A stretch of 64,000 nt of DNA from Microbulbifer sp. Q7. Lineage in GTDB: Bacteria; Pseudomonadota; Gammaproteobacteria; Pseudomonadales; Cellvibrionaceae. Each line of letters starts with the position of its first letter. Position 1 is the stretch's first letter. This document shows, in pieces, positions 1 to 8,928 of this stretch. A model generated the notes under the pieces. That model saw only the letters and a list, made by a program, of their open reading frames with translations, was not told the DNA's origin and made no database searches. The stretch covers positions 2,140,501 to 2,204,500 of the forward strand of contig NZ_LROY01000002.1 in the NCBI RefSeq assembly GCF_001639145.1, given 5' to 3'. Made by a program: the position numbers and the translations under genes.

Positions 1-708
1 GTTGTCGTGGGTGCCCGTGTCCAGCCATGCGGCACCGCGGCCCATCAGCTGTACATTGAGGTTGCCCTGCTCCAAGTACATGCGATTGAGGTCGGTGATC
101 TCCAGCTCCCCGCGAGGGCTGGGCTTGATCTCACGCGCAAGGTCGCAGACCTGGTTGTCGTAAAAGTAGAGGCCGGTTACTGCGTAATTGGATTTCGGCT
201 GCGCGGGCTTTTCTTCGAGACTGATCACCTTGCCGGATTTGTCGAACTCCGCCACACCGTAGGCACGGGGATCGGCAACGTGGTAGCCGAATACGGTGGC
301 GCCCTCGGTGCGCTGGTTTGCGTTCTTCAGTACTTCACTGAAGTGCTCTGCATAATAGATGTTGTCGCCCAGTACCAGCGCACTGGGGTTGCTGCCAACA
401 TGTTCACGGCCAATCAGGAACGCCTGTGCAAGGCCGTCGGGAGAAGGCTGCACCGCATAGGTAATGTTGATGCCCCACTGGCTGCCATCTTCCAGCAACT
501 TCTGGAACAGACACTGTTCTTCGGGGGTGGTGATGATGAGGATATCCCGAATCCCCGCCATCATCAGGGTGGTCAGCGGGTAGTAGATCATCGGCTTGTC
601 GTACACCGCCATCAGCTGCTTGCTGACCCCTTTGGTCAGCGGATACAGCCGCGTGCCTGACCCGCCAGCCAGAATTATTCCTTTTCGTGATGAAGTTCCC
701 GCTTTCAT
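1..708 (-). CDS. rmlA: Glucose-1-phosphate thymidylyltransferase, partial (left edge)
   Basis: RmlA makes dTDP-glucose from glucose 1-phosphate and dTTP, the first step to dTDP-rhamnose and related sugars, in the cytoplasm. The translation starts [20 protein letters not shown] and continues with the nucleotidyltransferase signature [11 protein letters not shown] and the active-site stretch [16 protein letters not shown]; further on come VLGDNIYY and a late WLDTGTHD motif. About 236 residues are visible, and the C-terminus lies beyond the left edge. It is last in the visible minus-strand capsule export operon, 151 bp after kpsD, so it probably supplies an activated sugar for the exported glycan. 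Confidence 0.93.
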   Translation of the reverse strand, partial: MKAGTSSRKGIILAGGSGTRLYPLTKGVSKQLMAVYDKPMIYYPLTTLMMAGIRDILIITTPEEQCLFQKLLEDGSQWGINITYAVQPSPDGLAQAFLIGREHVGSNPSALVLGDNIYYAEHFSEVLKNANQRTEGATVFGYHVADPRAYGVAEFDKSGKVISLEEKPAQPKSNYAVTGLYFYDNQVCDLAREIKPSPRGELEITDLNRMYLEQGNLNVQLMGRGAAWLDTGTHDN

Positions 709-859
709 TTTTTCCCCCGGATAAAATTCAACTAAATTTGGCGCTCATTTCACTGCAATCTTGAGGCCAAATACCTTCCCTGATTGCACATTTCGAACTG
801 GTTGTTTTTCAAAACCGAAGCGACCCTCAATAGTGAGTCGCCCCGGCTAAATTGATTTG

Positions 860-2500
860 CTAGAACGACAGCACTGCAGCCGTGCCCACGGCGATACGAT
901 ACAGAATTTCCGTTACGTCTTTTGTAACCTGCAGCTCACTCGCCTGGATTTCCGGCATTATCATGATTTCATCGCCCGGGCGGAGTACTCCATTCAGGCG
1001 ATTATTGAACTTGCGCTTTTTAATACGACTGATGGTGCCATCCATATGCAGAACCACCAGCTCATCGGTATTGGCGTTATTGGAGAATCCGCCGGCCAGC
1101 TCAATGTAATCTTCCAGCGTATGGCGCTCGTTGAACACCAGCGATGTGGGGAATACTACCTCTCCCACAACGGACACTGTTGAAGCGCGCAAGGGAACGA
1201 TGAGCGAATCGCCATCTTCCAGCAACATTTCACCCGCCTTGGCATTGTTGGCCAGTACCACCTGGCCACGCGGCTGGGCGTTGCGCGCCTTGGCGATAAA
1301 GTTCTGGATCATGGACGCAGTGTCCTTAATGGATGCCTGGTCTGCGGTGGTTGTCGGCTGGCGCGTGAGCGCCTCCATTTCCAGCGCATCCAGTGAACGC
1401 TCCAGGGCCACCTTCTGCTTTTTTGCCACGCTTTTGCGGTACAACTGCAGTGAGAAGGGATCGGCGTTATCGCGGTAGCGGAGTTTGTCGAGCAGGTCCT
1501 GCAGGGTTGCGCCGTAAGGCAATACATAGGCCGCCGGCCCATTCACTTCACCGCTAACGCGAACGGAAATGCTGGTTACCTCACTATCGCTCACCAGCTC
1601 CACATGGGCGCCCGGGTGCAACGGGGTACTGATGGCCTCTTCCAGCGGCAGGTAACTCGCCTGCTGCTGACTGCCGATAACCTGGGTAACCCGCGCAAAA
1701 TTGGCCTGCGGGTTGGGTTTGGCGACCATTAACACTTCGCTGAGGCTGGTGGTTGGGCCGATGAATTCGATCTGACCGGACTCCTGTACCGCACCCTCAA
1801 TACTGATGTACCCCTGGCGCGGGCCAACCACAATGGAATCTCCATTACGCAGTTGCAGTGCCGGCATCTGACCCTCAACCAAGAAGCTATACAGGTTGAT
1901 GCGTTGCAGCTCCTTGCCCTGGCGCAACACCTTGATATCGATGTAACTACCGCTTTGCCGGCTGATACCACCGGCGCTATCGAGATAGTAGAGTACGGAG
2001 TCGGAAGAGAACCCGGGGTACAAGCCAGGGCTTTCCACGAAGCCTGTGACAAAGACCTTCACCGGCTGGCTCGCCTCCAGGTTCGCGTAGGCCTGCACGT
2101 TATTCTTGAACACACGCTTTACATGCCGGAGCACAAACGCATTCAGTTCGCCGTTGGCAACCCCAGCCACCCGTACCGGCCCCACTTCCGGGATAAAAAT
2201 GTTGCCCTGCGCATCTACCGTGAGCACCGCACTGAAGCTGTAGGCACCCCATAGCTGCAGGGCAATCTGGTCCCCCACGGTAACCCGGTAGCCACCATTA
2301 AAACCACGAAACGGCTGATCTTTGAACGCCCCTTTAAACAGCGATTCGCCGAAGGCCGGCAGGTGATTACCTGCGGAAATTTGCTGCTGGTTTTTATTCA
2401 GTTGCTGGGTATCCAGTGCGTACACATTGGCACACAGGCTCACCACGGCTAGCACCGCGACTACCCAACTTGTCATCCGTTTATTGGTCATAAAGCTCAT
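860..2500 (-). CDS. kpsD: Capsular polysaccharide export protein, outer-membrane/periplasmic (KpsD family)
   Basis: At 546 residues it is close to E. coli KpsD (about 560). An N-terminal signal peptide (hydrophobic MTSWVVAVLAVVSLCANVYA) is followed by a polysaccharide-export (Poly_export) domain at about residues 70-150, SLBB-type repeats (for example VFVTGFVESPGLYPG, SVVGEVVFPTSLVF) and a C-terminal segment TEILYRIAVGTAAVLSF. Members of this family form the outer-membrane part of ABC-dependent capsule export. There is no lipobox cysteine, as in KpsD and unlike Wza. It lies 30 bp after kpsE in the same operon. The start is the first of two nearby ATGs (residues 1 and 4), and neither has a strong ribosome binding site. 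Confidence 0.9.
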   Translation of the reverse strand: MSFMTNKRMTSWVVAVLAVVSLCANVYALDTQQLNKNQQQISAGNHLPAFGESLFKGAFKDQPFRGFNGGYRVTVGDQIALQLWGAYSFSAVLTVDAQGNIFIPEVGPVRVAGVANGELNAFVLRHVKRVFKNNVQAYANLEASQPVKVFVTGFVESPGLYPGFSSDSVLYYLDSAGGISRQSGSYIDIKVLRQGKELQRINLYSFLVEGQMPALQLRNGDSIVVGPRQGYISIEGAVQESGQIEFIGPTTSLSEVLMVAKPNPQANFARVTQVIGSQQQASYLPLEEAISTPLHPGAHVELVSDSEVTSISVRVSGEVNGPAAYVLPYGATLQDLLDKLRYRDNADPFSLQLYRKSVAKKQKVALERSLDALEMEALTRQPTTTADQASIKDTASMIQNFIAKARNAQPRGQVVLANNAKAGEMLLEDGDSLIVPLRASTVSVVGEVVFPTSLVFNERHTLEDYIELAGGFSNNANTDELVVLHMDGTISRIKKRKFNNRLNGVLRPGDEIMIMPEIQASELQVTKDVTEILYRIAVGTAAVLSF

Positions 2501-2530
2501 CGAACATTAAAAAGAAGAATTTTTCGCCGT

Positions 2531-3733
2531 TTACACGCGGTGATCGCGAATACTCGCCACCAGCATTTTGCCAATGCCATACAACAGCAGCAGGATCACC
2601 GCCAGGCTTGCCAGGTTATACAGCTTATGTGGATACTCCGCGTCTTCGGCAACCGATGGCTGACTGATCACCATCAAGTGCTTGAGCTTGCCTGAAGCCT
2701 CCATACGCGCGGTTTCCAGCGCCGTGAGCGAGGCCTGGTACGCGTCCATGGCGAACTGCAAATCCAGCTGCAGATTTTGGAAGTGCGCGTTCAGGCTGTT
2801 GAGGCGCTGCTCCCCATTTTCATCGGAGACGCCAACCAACCGCACTTTCTCGGCCTCGATCTGCTGCTGCAGAGAGTCGATTTCTGCCTGCAGGGAGACC
2901 ACCTGGGAGGAGTCGGTGTGCAGGTACGTTTTGGCAGCAGTGAGTTTGGCCCGCGATTCGGCTAATTTGGCCTCCAGCCCCTGGATAATGGCACTGATGC
3001 CCTTGGTCATTTCTTCCGGGCTTACCACCTGGTTTCTGTTCTGGAAATCCAGGATTTTCTGTTTGCTGGTACGCAGCTTGCCCTGTGCCAGCTCCAATTC
3101 CCTGCGGACAAACGACACCTGCTTGTCGGCCAGCTGGTTGCTGATGGCATTCACGAAGTCTTCGGACTTGCGAATGACCGTTTCGACCAACTGCTGGGCG
3201 AATGCGGGCTCGAACGCCTGCATCTCGATAGTGATGATGCCGGTAGCCTCATCGTGACCGATGCCGATATGGCTGCGGTAGTACTCGAGATAATCTTCCT
3301 GGGAGGCATCGACCGCGAGACGGGAAAATACGTCATAGCTATCGCTTTTGTAGTAATCAGCCAGCCCCAGTTCCTGATCCAGATATTGCGCCATATCCAG
3401 GGACTGGATGTAGTTCACCACCAGGAAGGCATCTTGAGAGTCGCCCCCCATACCCGGCACCAGAAAGCCCAGAGTGGAAGACATACCCTGACCACTGCTG
3501 TTGTCTTTAACGATTAACTGAGCGGCACTCACGTATCGGTCGGACACCCAGAACAGGTAGTATCCGCTGACCAGCACCAGTGGTAACACAACGCACAGGA
3601 GCAGCCCGCGCCAACGCGCTGCGCGCGCAGGCACCGCGCCAATACTTGCTGCGGACAGCTTGCGGGTGATTTTGCGTGCTGCGTCTGCAGCTTTCTGCTC
3701 ACTCACTGCCGGTGTTCTTTCTGCTGTTTCCAT
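2531..3733 (-). CDS. kpsE: Capsule polysaccharide export inner-membrane protein (KpsE/BexC/CtrB family, Wzz fold)
   Basis: This 400-residue polysaccharide co-polymerase-like protein should link the KpsMT ABC transporter to KpsD across the periplasm. A cytoplasmic N-terminus is followed by a membrane helix at about residues 44-65 (RGLLLCVVLPLVLVSGYYLF). Next come a periplasmic part with a long coiled coil (about 190-345, rich in heptads such as KLAESRAKLTAAK) and a second membrane helix near the C-terminus (LASLAVILLLLYGIGKM). This two-helix Wzz topology and its place between kpsT and kpsD identify the family. It starts 12 bp after kpsT, which indicates translational coupling. Confidence 0.9.
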   Translation of the reverse strand: METAERTPAVSEQKAADAARKITRKLSAASIGAVPARAARWRGLLLCVVLPLVLVSGYYLFWVSDRYVSAAQLIVKDNSSGQGMSSTLGFLVPGMGGDSQDAFLVVNYIQSLDMAQYLDQELGLADYYKSDSYDVFSRLAVDASQEDYLEYYRSHIGIGHDEATGIITIEMQAFEPAFAQQLVETVIRKSEDFVNAISNQLADKQVSFVRRELELAQGKLRTSKQKILDFQNRNQVVSPEEMTKGISAIIQGLEAKLAESRAKLTAAKTYLHTDSSQVVSLQAEIDSLQQQIEAEKVRLVGVSDENGEQRLNSLNAHFQNLQLDLQFAMDAYQASLTALETARMEASGKLKHLMVISQPSVAEDAEYPHKLYNLASLAVILLLLYGIGKMLVASIRDHRV

Positions 3734-3745
3734 AACTCTTTCTAT

Positions 3746-4435
3746 TTATGCGCCCGTTGCGGCGTTTGCGGGCTTGGGTATTCCCTGTTGGTAAACGGAA
3801 ATCGCCTCTTGTACGGTGTCGAAAATCTGCAGTCCGGAAGGGCCAAGATAAATCCCCACGTCACAGTTTTTCTTCAAGATAGGCATACTGTGAGCCACAA
3901 TAATGAAGTTGGCGGTTTTGCGCTTTTCCGCGATAACCTGCTCGCACTTGTGCTTGAAGTGCGCATCCCCCACCGACATCACCTCATCCACCAGGTAATA
4001 GTCGAAATCCACTGCAATGCTCAGGCCAAAGGCAAGCCGCGAGCGCATGCCGGAGGAATAACTTTTTACCGGCGCGTCGAAGTAGTCACCGATCTCCGCA
4101 AATTCCTGCACCCGCTCGAGCACTTGCCTTTTGGCACTGCCCCAGATGCCATGAATGCCGCAGACAAACGTCGCGTTTTCGCGCCCGGTCATACTGCCCT
4201 GAAAGCCGCCAGACAGCCCCATGGGCCAGGAAATGCGCTGGTCGGTAATCACGCGCCCTGAATCCGGGTAGTCGATGCCGCCCATAATCCGCAGCAACGT
4301 GGACTTGCCAGCGCCATTGCGCCCAAGTATGCCGATGTTCTTGCCTTCCGGAAAAACCGCATTCACATCGCGGAACAAGACCTTGCGGCCGGCCGGTGTG
4401 CGGAATGACTTGGTGAGATTGCGCAACTCGATCAT
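3746..4435 (-). CDS. kpsT: Capsule polysaccharide ABC transporter ATP-binding protein
   Basis: ATPase of the ABC-2 polysaccharide exporter. Walker A is GRNGAGKST (about residues 38-46), the signature is the KpsT-type YSSGMRSRLAFG, and Walker B is YYLVDEVMSVGD, followed by the switch histidine in IVAHS. I chose the ATG giving MIELRNLTKSF: it overlaps the kpsM stop codon by 4 bp (ATGA) and gives 229 residues, the family length. An in-frame ATG 24 bp upstream would overlap kpsM further. The sequence GGIDYPDSGRVITD is typical of the capsule/O-antigen ATPases rather than of importers. Confidence 0.93.
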   Translation of the reverse strand: MIELRNLTKSFRTPAGRKVLFRDVNAVFPEGKNIGILGRNGAGKSTLLRIMGGIDYPDSGRVITDQRISWPMGLSGGFQGSMTGRENATFVCGIHGIWGSAKRQVLERVQEFAEIGDYFDAPVKSYSSGMRSRLAFGLSIAVDFDYYLVDEVMSVGDAHFKHKCEQVIAEKRKTANFIIVAHSMPILKKNCDVGIYLGPSGLQIFDTVQEAISVYQQGIPKPANAATGA

Positions 4436-5223
4436 TGGCTGCGCACCATGTCTCGCCACTGGCTGCGGTAGACCAGAAGACCAAATGCGAGCATGACCAG
4501 TGAACTGGTCGCCAGGTACGGCAGATCGGCAAACATGCCGTGGTAGCTGGCGAACAGCCCTTCACGAGTCAGCTCGATCATGTGCAGCAACGGGTTCCAG
4601 GAGAGGTAGCCGTGATACTCCTGCGGCACCTGCTCCAGGGAGAAAAACACTCCGGAGATAAAGTACAGCGGGCGCACGATCATCGGGGCAAACTTGGCGG
4701 CCTCGGGAAATTTTGTACCCACCACACACATAGTGAGACTGATCCCCAGGCAGAAGCAGAAAAACAGCAGGTTGATACCAACGAGCAGCAGGAAATCGTT
4801 GAAGCGCGCGGTAACGCCGAACCAGGCGAGAATAACCAGCAGCGCAAAAAGGCTGACCAGGTAAATGGCGAATTCCAGTAGCACCCGCGTAAGTACCGCA
4901 TCAAACGGGCGCAACTGACGGTAATTGAACAGGCCTCGGTTGGATTCTACAGCCGCGACGCCCTTGCTGAAGCAATTACTGAAGAATATAAAGGGCGCGA
5001 TTCCGGCCAGCATAAATAGCATGGTGGGAATGCCCGGGTAGAACTCCCGTCCCATGAAACTGAAAATGGCCGCCAGCAGCATGATGTGCATGGCTGGCTC
5101 CAGCAACACCCACGCATAGCCTAGACGCCACTTGCCAAAGCGGGTCTTCATCTCGCGGATCAGCAGCGCGTGAATAACATCGCGCTGGATTTGCCACGGG
5201 CTGCGGTTGTGTGCTGGATGCAT
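4432..5223 (-). CDS. kpsM: Capsule polysaccharide ABC transporter permease
   Basis: ABC-2 type integral membrane subunit with six predicted helices. The N-terminal amphipathic stretch ALLIREMKTRFGKWRLGYAW is the hallmark of KpsM/Wzm permeases, and FISGVFFSLEQVPQEYHGYL lies near the end. Starting at the ATG encoding MHPAHNRSPWQ gives 263 residues, as expected; a longer reading frame upstream adds residues with no family resemblance. It is the first gene of the visible export operon, so its promoter should lie just above 5223, but I could not identify clear -35/-10 boxes. Confidence 0.9.
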   Translation of the reverse strand: MHPAHNRSPWQIQRDVIHALLIREMKTRFGKWRLGYAWVLLEPAMHIMLLAAIFSFMGREFYPGIPTMLFMLAGIAPFIFFSNCFSKGVAAVESNRGLFNYRQLRPFDAVLTRVLLEFAIYLVSLFALLVILAWFGVTARFNDFLLLVGINLLFFCFCLGISLTMCVVGTKFPEAAKFAPMIVRPLYFISGVFFSLEQVPQEYHGYLSWNPLLHMIELTREGLFASYHGMFADLPYLATSSLVMLAFGLLVYRSQWRDMVRSQ

Positions 5224-5439
5224 GTTGAGCGTTCGGATTCTTGTTTGTGCCGGTTTGTCGCCAAACTGTCCCCACGGCGACCCCGAAAGTTCGGGAAAAA
5301 TACTGTCAAGAGATCCTTCTCGACTACTCAACCACAAAAAGTGTGACGGAGTTCCAACTTTTAGGCGCAGAAGTGTACAAGAACGGACGTCTAAAAACAC
5401 CTGTAATTTAATTACACACCATTACACGAAAGCGATGAG

Positions 5440-5509
5440 GTGAACCGGGGCTTTGCCTCGCTCACGGGCAGTTCTGCCAAATTAAAAAATGCCGCATCCT
5501 ATCGGATGC
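5440..5509. repeat. Direct repeat copy 1 (degenerate tRNA-terminator unit)
   Basis: This 70-bp segment matches 5636-5705 at about 64 of 70 positions, offset by 196 bp. Here the terminator half is damaged: the CGCATCC/GGATGC part is left, but the flanking arms no longer pair and the T run is lost. The remainder of 5224-5719 holds no gene that I can support, only short GC-rich hairpins around 5575-5600. Confidence 0.8.
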
Positions 5510-5635
5510 TCGTGCAGTGGCCCCATTCGCCCCCGCAGCGGAATTCTTGTTCATTTGCGCGGGATGATTCGCAGGCTTTGCCTGCTCACCCCTTCGGGGT
5601 CGCCTCTCGGCGCTCTGCGTCGCCTACGGGTCCTT

Positions 5636-5705
5636 GTGAACCGGGGCCTTGCCTCGCTCACGGGCAGCACTGCCAAATCAAAAAAGGCCGCATCCTTTCG
5701 GATGC
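5636..5705. repeat. Direct repeat copy 2 (contains the tRNA-Ala terminator)
   Basis: This is the intact partner of the copy at 5440-5509. It begins GTGAACCGGGGCC and includes most of the tRNA-Ala terminator hairpin. The pair suggests that a tRNA-terminator segment was duplicated locally and the outer copy then decayed. Confidence 0.8.
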
Positions 5706-5715
5706 GGCCTTTTTT
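5680..5715 (-). terminator. Rho-independent terminator of tRNA-Ala
   Basis: A perfect 10-bp stem GGCCGCATCC/GGATGCGGCC with a 4-nt loop is flanked by six A on one side and six T on the other. It sits 5 nt beyond the tRNA 3' end on the minus strand and would work in both directions. Confidence 0.9.
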
Positions 5716-5719
5716 GATT

Positions 5720-5795
5720 TGGTGGAGCTAAGCGGGATCGAACCGCTGACCTCAACACTGCCAGTGTTGCGCTCTCCCAGCTGAGCTATAGCCCC
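5720..5795 (-). tRNA. tRNA-Ala (anticodon GGC)
   Basis: The reverse complement folds as a 76-nt cloverleaf. It has acceptor 5' GGGGCTA pairing with TAGCTCC, a D-arm with GCTCAGCTGGGAGAGC, an anticodon stem CAACA/TGTTG enclosing the loop CTGGCAG, a T-arm with GGTTCGATCCC, and an encoded CCA end. Anticodon GGC reads alanine GCC/GCU codons. It lies between galU and the capsule operon, with its own promoter and terminator. Confidence 0.97.
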
Positions 5796-5837
5796 AAAGT
5801 TGCTTTCTTGCTTGGGTTTCCCCCGAAAGCGAGGCGC

Positions 5838-5865
5838 ATTTTAACAGCGGCCCTTCGGGTGTCAA
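5838..5865 (-). promoter_or_regulatory. Sigma-70 promoter of tRNA-Ala
   Basis: On the minus strand a perfect -35 TTGACA (5865-5860) and a -10 TAAAAT (5843-5838) are separated by 16 bp and followed by a GC-rich discriminator GCGCC. This is typical of stable-RNA promoters under stringent control. Transcription would start about 35 nt before the mature tRNA. Confidence 0.8.
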
Positions 5866-5896
5866 CCAGAAAAAACGACTTTTTAATCAATTAGTT

Positions 5897-5965
5897 AGAA
5901 ACCGCTAGGAGATAGGCGCCCGCGGTTTCTGGTGAATACAGGGTCAGCCGCTGGCCCTGTATTCA
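5897..5965. other. Two adjacent hairpins downstream of galU
   Basis: One 33-nt near-perfect inverted repeat (arms TGAATACAGGG/CCCTGTATTCA, inner CAGC/GCTG) starts 15 nt past the galU stop. A second hairpin (AGAAACCGC/GCGGTTTCT, 16-nt loop) follows directly. Neither has an adjacent U run, so they may stabilise the galU mRNA end or act as weak terminators. Confidence 0.6.
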
Positions 5966-5979
5966 TCAGCAGCAGGGCC

Positions 5980-6891
5980 TCAGGCGACGGCTTCGACCCG
6001 TGGCTTCTGTTTGGTCAGGAACTCTTGCAGTCCGGCACCAATATCCGGGTGGTGCAGGCCGTACTCGAACTGGGCCTTCATGTAACCCAGCTTGTTGCCG
6101 CAATCGTGGCTGTGGCCAACAATGCGGTAGGCATCGACCTGCTGGACTTTCAGCAGCTCGTCAATGGCGTCGGTCAGCTGGATTTCACCACCTGCTCCGG
6201 GCTGGGTTTGATCCAGCAGGGACCAGATTTCGGCGGGCAGCACATAGCGGCCAACCACGGCCATGTTGGAGGGGGCGGCATCGACGCTGGGCTTTTCTAC
6301 CATGCCGTCGATCTTGGCAACACCACCCACCTTGAGATCTGCACCCAGGCAATCCACCACGCCGTATTTGCTCACATCTTCCCAGTCGACGGACTCCACC
6401 ATGATCTGGCTGGCACCGGTCTGCTCGAAGTTGCGCACCATCGCGGCGAGGTTGGTGTTGGTGAGGTCGGCGGCGTATTCATCCACCAGCACGTCGGGCA
6501 ACAGCACTGCGAAGGGGTTGTCGCCAACCACCGGGCGGGCACAGGCAATGGCATGGCCGAGGCCTTTCGCCTCTGCCTGGCGCACGGAAATCACGGTGAC
6601 ATCACGCGGGATGATCGCGCGCACTTCGTCCAGCAGCTGGCGCTTGAGGCGATTTTCCAGCTGGGCTTCCAGCTCAAACGAGGTATCGAAGTGGTTGGTA
6701 ATGGCGTTTTTACTGGCGTGGGTGACCAGGACAATTTCCTTGATCCCGGCTTTGACCGCTTCATTTACCACGTACTGGATAAGCGGCTTGTCCACAATCG
6801 GCAGCATCTCTTTCGGGATGGCCTTGGTGGCGGGCAACATACGGGTCCCCAAACCCGCAACAGGGATGACTGCTTTTTTTACTGCGGTCAT
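5980..6891 (-). CDS. galU: UTP--glucose-1-phosphate uridylyltransferase
   Basis: GalU makes UDP-glucose from UTP and glucose 1-phosphate for capsule, LPS and trehalose/galactose metabolism. Its 303 residues match the family length. The N-terminal signature [20 protein letters not shown] is followed by [10 protein letters not shown] (substrate lysine) and the bacterial GalU motifs [22 protein letters not shown] and [11 protein letters not shown]. It is monocistronic, upstream of tRNA-Ala, with a CRP-like palindrome about 95 bp before its ATG. Confidence 0.97.
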   Translation of the reverse strand: MTAVKKAVIPVAGLGTRMLPATKAIPKEMLPIVDKPLIQYVVNEAVKAGIKEIVLVTHASKNAITNHFDTSFELEAQLENRLKRQLLDEVRAIIPRDVTVISVRQAEAKGLGHAIACARPVVGDNPFAVLLPDVLVDEYAADLTNTNLAAMVRNFEQTGASQIMVESVDWEDVSKYGVVDCLGADLKVGGVAKIDGMVEKPSVDAAPSNMAVVGRYVLPAEIWSLLDQTQPGAGGEIQLTDAIDELLKVQQVDAYRIVGHSHDCGNKLGYMKAQFEYGLHHPDIGAGLQEFLTKQKPRVEAVA

Positions 6892-6977
6892 AAGTTTTTC
6901 CTTTTTTCTTTAAATTACTTCCGGGTTAACTCCCTAACCCTTCGATTCCTGAAGCTTGCCGGATTCTACCCACATTG

Positions 6978-6993
6978 TGTGACACCTGTCACA
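6978..6993. promoter_or_regulatory. CRP/Vfr-like palindrome upstream of galU
   Basis: The sequence TGTGA-CACCTG-TCACA is an exact match to the core CRP consensus TGTGA-N6-TCACA. It lies upstream of galU, just before a possible minus-strand -10 TAGAAT (6968-6963). That position would overlap the -35 region, so repression is as possible as activation. Confidence 0.6.
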
Positions 6994-7069
6994 TAATATG
7001 TGGCGATTGATACAAACTGTCTCTTAATTCAACAATCTGCCACCCGGCGAGTATGACGTTTAGACAGGC

Positions 7070-7103
7070 AAAAAAAATGCCACTTCGGATACCCGAGTGG
7101 CAT
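7070..7103 (-). terminator. Rho-independent terminator of gltX
   Basis: On the minus strand an 8-bp stem ATGCCACT/AGTGGCAT with an 11-nt loop is followed by eight U. It lies 32 bp past the gltX stop codon. Confidence 0.85.
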
Positions 7104-7134
7104 CGATGACACGCAAACCCCTGTTCAGGCCGGC

Positions 7135-8610
7135 TTAGCCGAGGCTCGCGAACTCTTTTTCCCAGCGCTTCAGCACCTTCTTGCCAGCACCGCCCAGTAC
7201 CTCGACGGCCTGGCGCAGACGGGCGCGGCTGAGGTCGGGGCCGAGCAGTTCCATGGCGTCCATCACCGAGAAGCTGGCGGTGGTGCCGCTGATGGCCACA
7301 AACAAGGGCGCATTGAAGTCCTTCAGCTTGATGTCCATCTGGTTAGACAGCTCTTTGACGGTGGCAAAGATGGTGTCTTTGCTCCAGCTGCGCAGCGCTT
7401 CCAGCCTCCACAGGGTGAATTGCAGTAGCTTCTTCTGGTCGTCCAGCGCCAGCTTGTTGCCAGCAAAGCTCTCTTCACTGAGCGGCAGCTTGCCAGAAGC
7501 AAGGAAGCTGACCAACGGCAGGAAGTCACCGAAGGTTTCCATGCGACCCTTGGCCTGGGGCAGCACTTTGAGCAGGTTTTCGCGGTTCAGCAGCCACTGC
7601 TGTAGACGGTCGGCCAGCTGCTCGTCTTCCAGCTCGCGGATCCACAGACCATTCAGCCAGCTCAGTTTCTCCACATCGAATACCGGGCCGCCGAGGGATA
7701 CCCGCTGGATGTCGAAATGGGCGAGCATTTCAGCCAGGGTGAACTTCTCGCTCTCGTCCGGCATGGACCAGCCCATGCGACCGAGGTAGTTCAGCAGGGC
7801 TTCCGGCATAAAGCCGGCGCGCTGGTAATAAAGGATAGAGGTGGGGTTCTTGCGCTTGGACAGTTTGGTCTTGTCCGGGTTGCGCAGCAGCGGCAGGTGG
7901 CAGAGCACCGGCATTTCCCAGCCGAAGTATTCGTACAGCAGCTTGTGCTTGGGCGCAGAGTTGATCCACTCCTCACCGCGCAGTACGTGGGTGATCTCCA
8001 TCAGGTGGTCATCCACCACGTTGGCCAGATGATAGGTGGGCATGCCGTCGGACTTGAGCAGCACCTGCGCATCCACCTGGGCCCAGTCAATCTCGATGGT
8101 GCCGCGCAGCAGGTCTTCCACCACACAGGTGCCGGACTCCGGCACGTTCATGCGCACCACGTAGGGCTCACCCGCCGCCTTGCGCTTCTCGACTTCTTCC
8201 GCGGGCAGCGCGAGATCACTCGGCTTGAGGGTTACCTTGCCGGACTCCTGCAGCTGCGCGCGCAATTGATCTAATTCTTCCGCAGTGCGGTAGCAATGAA
8301 AGGCGTGGCCTTTGGCGACCAGCTCGTCACAGTACTGCTTGTAGATGTCGCCGCGCTCGCTCTGGCGGTAGGGGCCGTGCGGGCCGCCCACATCCGGGCC
8401 TTCCTGCCAGTCGAGCCCCAGCCAGCGCAGGCTGTCGAGGATCGCCTGCTCGGATTCCGGGGTGCTGCGCGCCTGGTCGGTATCTTCGATACGCAGTACA
8501 AACTGGCCGCCCTGGGCTTGGGCGAAGCACTGGTTGAACAGGGCAATATAGGCGGTACCTACGTGGGGATCACCGGTGGGAGATGGCGCGATACGGGTTC
8601 TTACGGTCAT
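7135..8610 (-). CDS. gltX: Glutamyl-tRNA synthetase
   Basis: This class I synthetase charges tRNA-Glu with glutamate in the cytoplasm. The HIGH-type motif is in [16 protein letters not shown] at the N-terminus, and the KMSKS-type motif is in [11 protein letters not shown] chose the ATG giving [11 protein letters not shown], for 491 residues, because the 31 extra codons upstream have no family similarity and the catalytic fold begins at TVRTRIAP. It is a single-gene unit, divergent from the pilus locus, with its own terminator. Confidence 0.97.
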   Translation of the reverse strand: MTVRTRIAPSPTGDPHVGTAYIALFNQCFAQAQGGQFVLRIEDTDQARSTPESEQAILDSLRWLGLDWQEGPDVGGPHGPYRQSERGDIYKQYCDELVAKGHAFHCYRTAEELDQLRAQLQESGKVTLKPSDLALPAEEVEKRKAAGEPYVVRMNVPESGTCVVEDLLRGTIEIDWAQVDAQVLLKSDGMPTYHLANVVDDHLMEITHVLRGEEWINSAPKHKLLYEYFGWEMPVLCHLPLLRNPDKTKLSKRKNPTSILYYQRAGFMPEALLNYLGRMGWSMPDESEKFTLAEMLAHFDIQRVSLGGPVFDVEKLSWLNGLWIRELEDEQLADRLQQWLLNRENLLKVLPQAKGRMETFGDFLPLVSFLASGKLPLSEESFAGNKLALDDQKKLLQFTLWRLEALRSWSKDTIFATVKELSNQMDIKLKDFNAPLFVAISGTTASFSVMDAMELLGPDLSRARLRQAVEVLGGAGKKVLKRWEKEFASLG

Positions 8611-8780
8611 TGGAATCCTGATGTTGGACTGGTGACTGGAAAAGGAAGATAGACGATAAAGGCGCGGCATTATATCGCCGGCAAGAGTGGCCGCACAGAC
8701 CAAAACGCGCCCACCCGAACCTGTCCTACCAGACTAAACAGACTTAATTTTGCAGGCATGTCGATTTGCAAATAAAAATC

Positions 8781-8809
8781 CGTGACTAGCGTCACATAAT
8801 AGGTATCAT
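8781..8809 (+). promoter_or_regulatory. CRP-like palindrome and possible -10 box of the pilus operon
   Basis: CGTGA-CTAGCG-TCACA (8781-8796) deviates from the CRP core by one base and is followed by a possible -10 TATCAT at 8804-8809. The region 8611-8928 between gltX and the pilus subunit holds no gene. The leader from the presumed start to the ATG would be about 110 nt. Confidence 0.45.
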
Positions 8810-8928
8810 TGCTGCTATGTCGACGAAATTGGAGGAATTACCGCCAATTCACGGTAGCCGACGCCAGGGCTGGCACATAAAATGTACGGCCCCATAACGA
8901 CAACACTTCGGGATTTAGGGAAATACCA

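Noticed and set aside
7..660. Plus-strand open frame at the left edge
   Set aside because: The minus strand encodes RmlA with its full N-terminal signature across the same bases.
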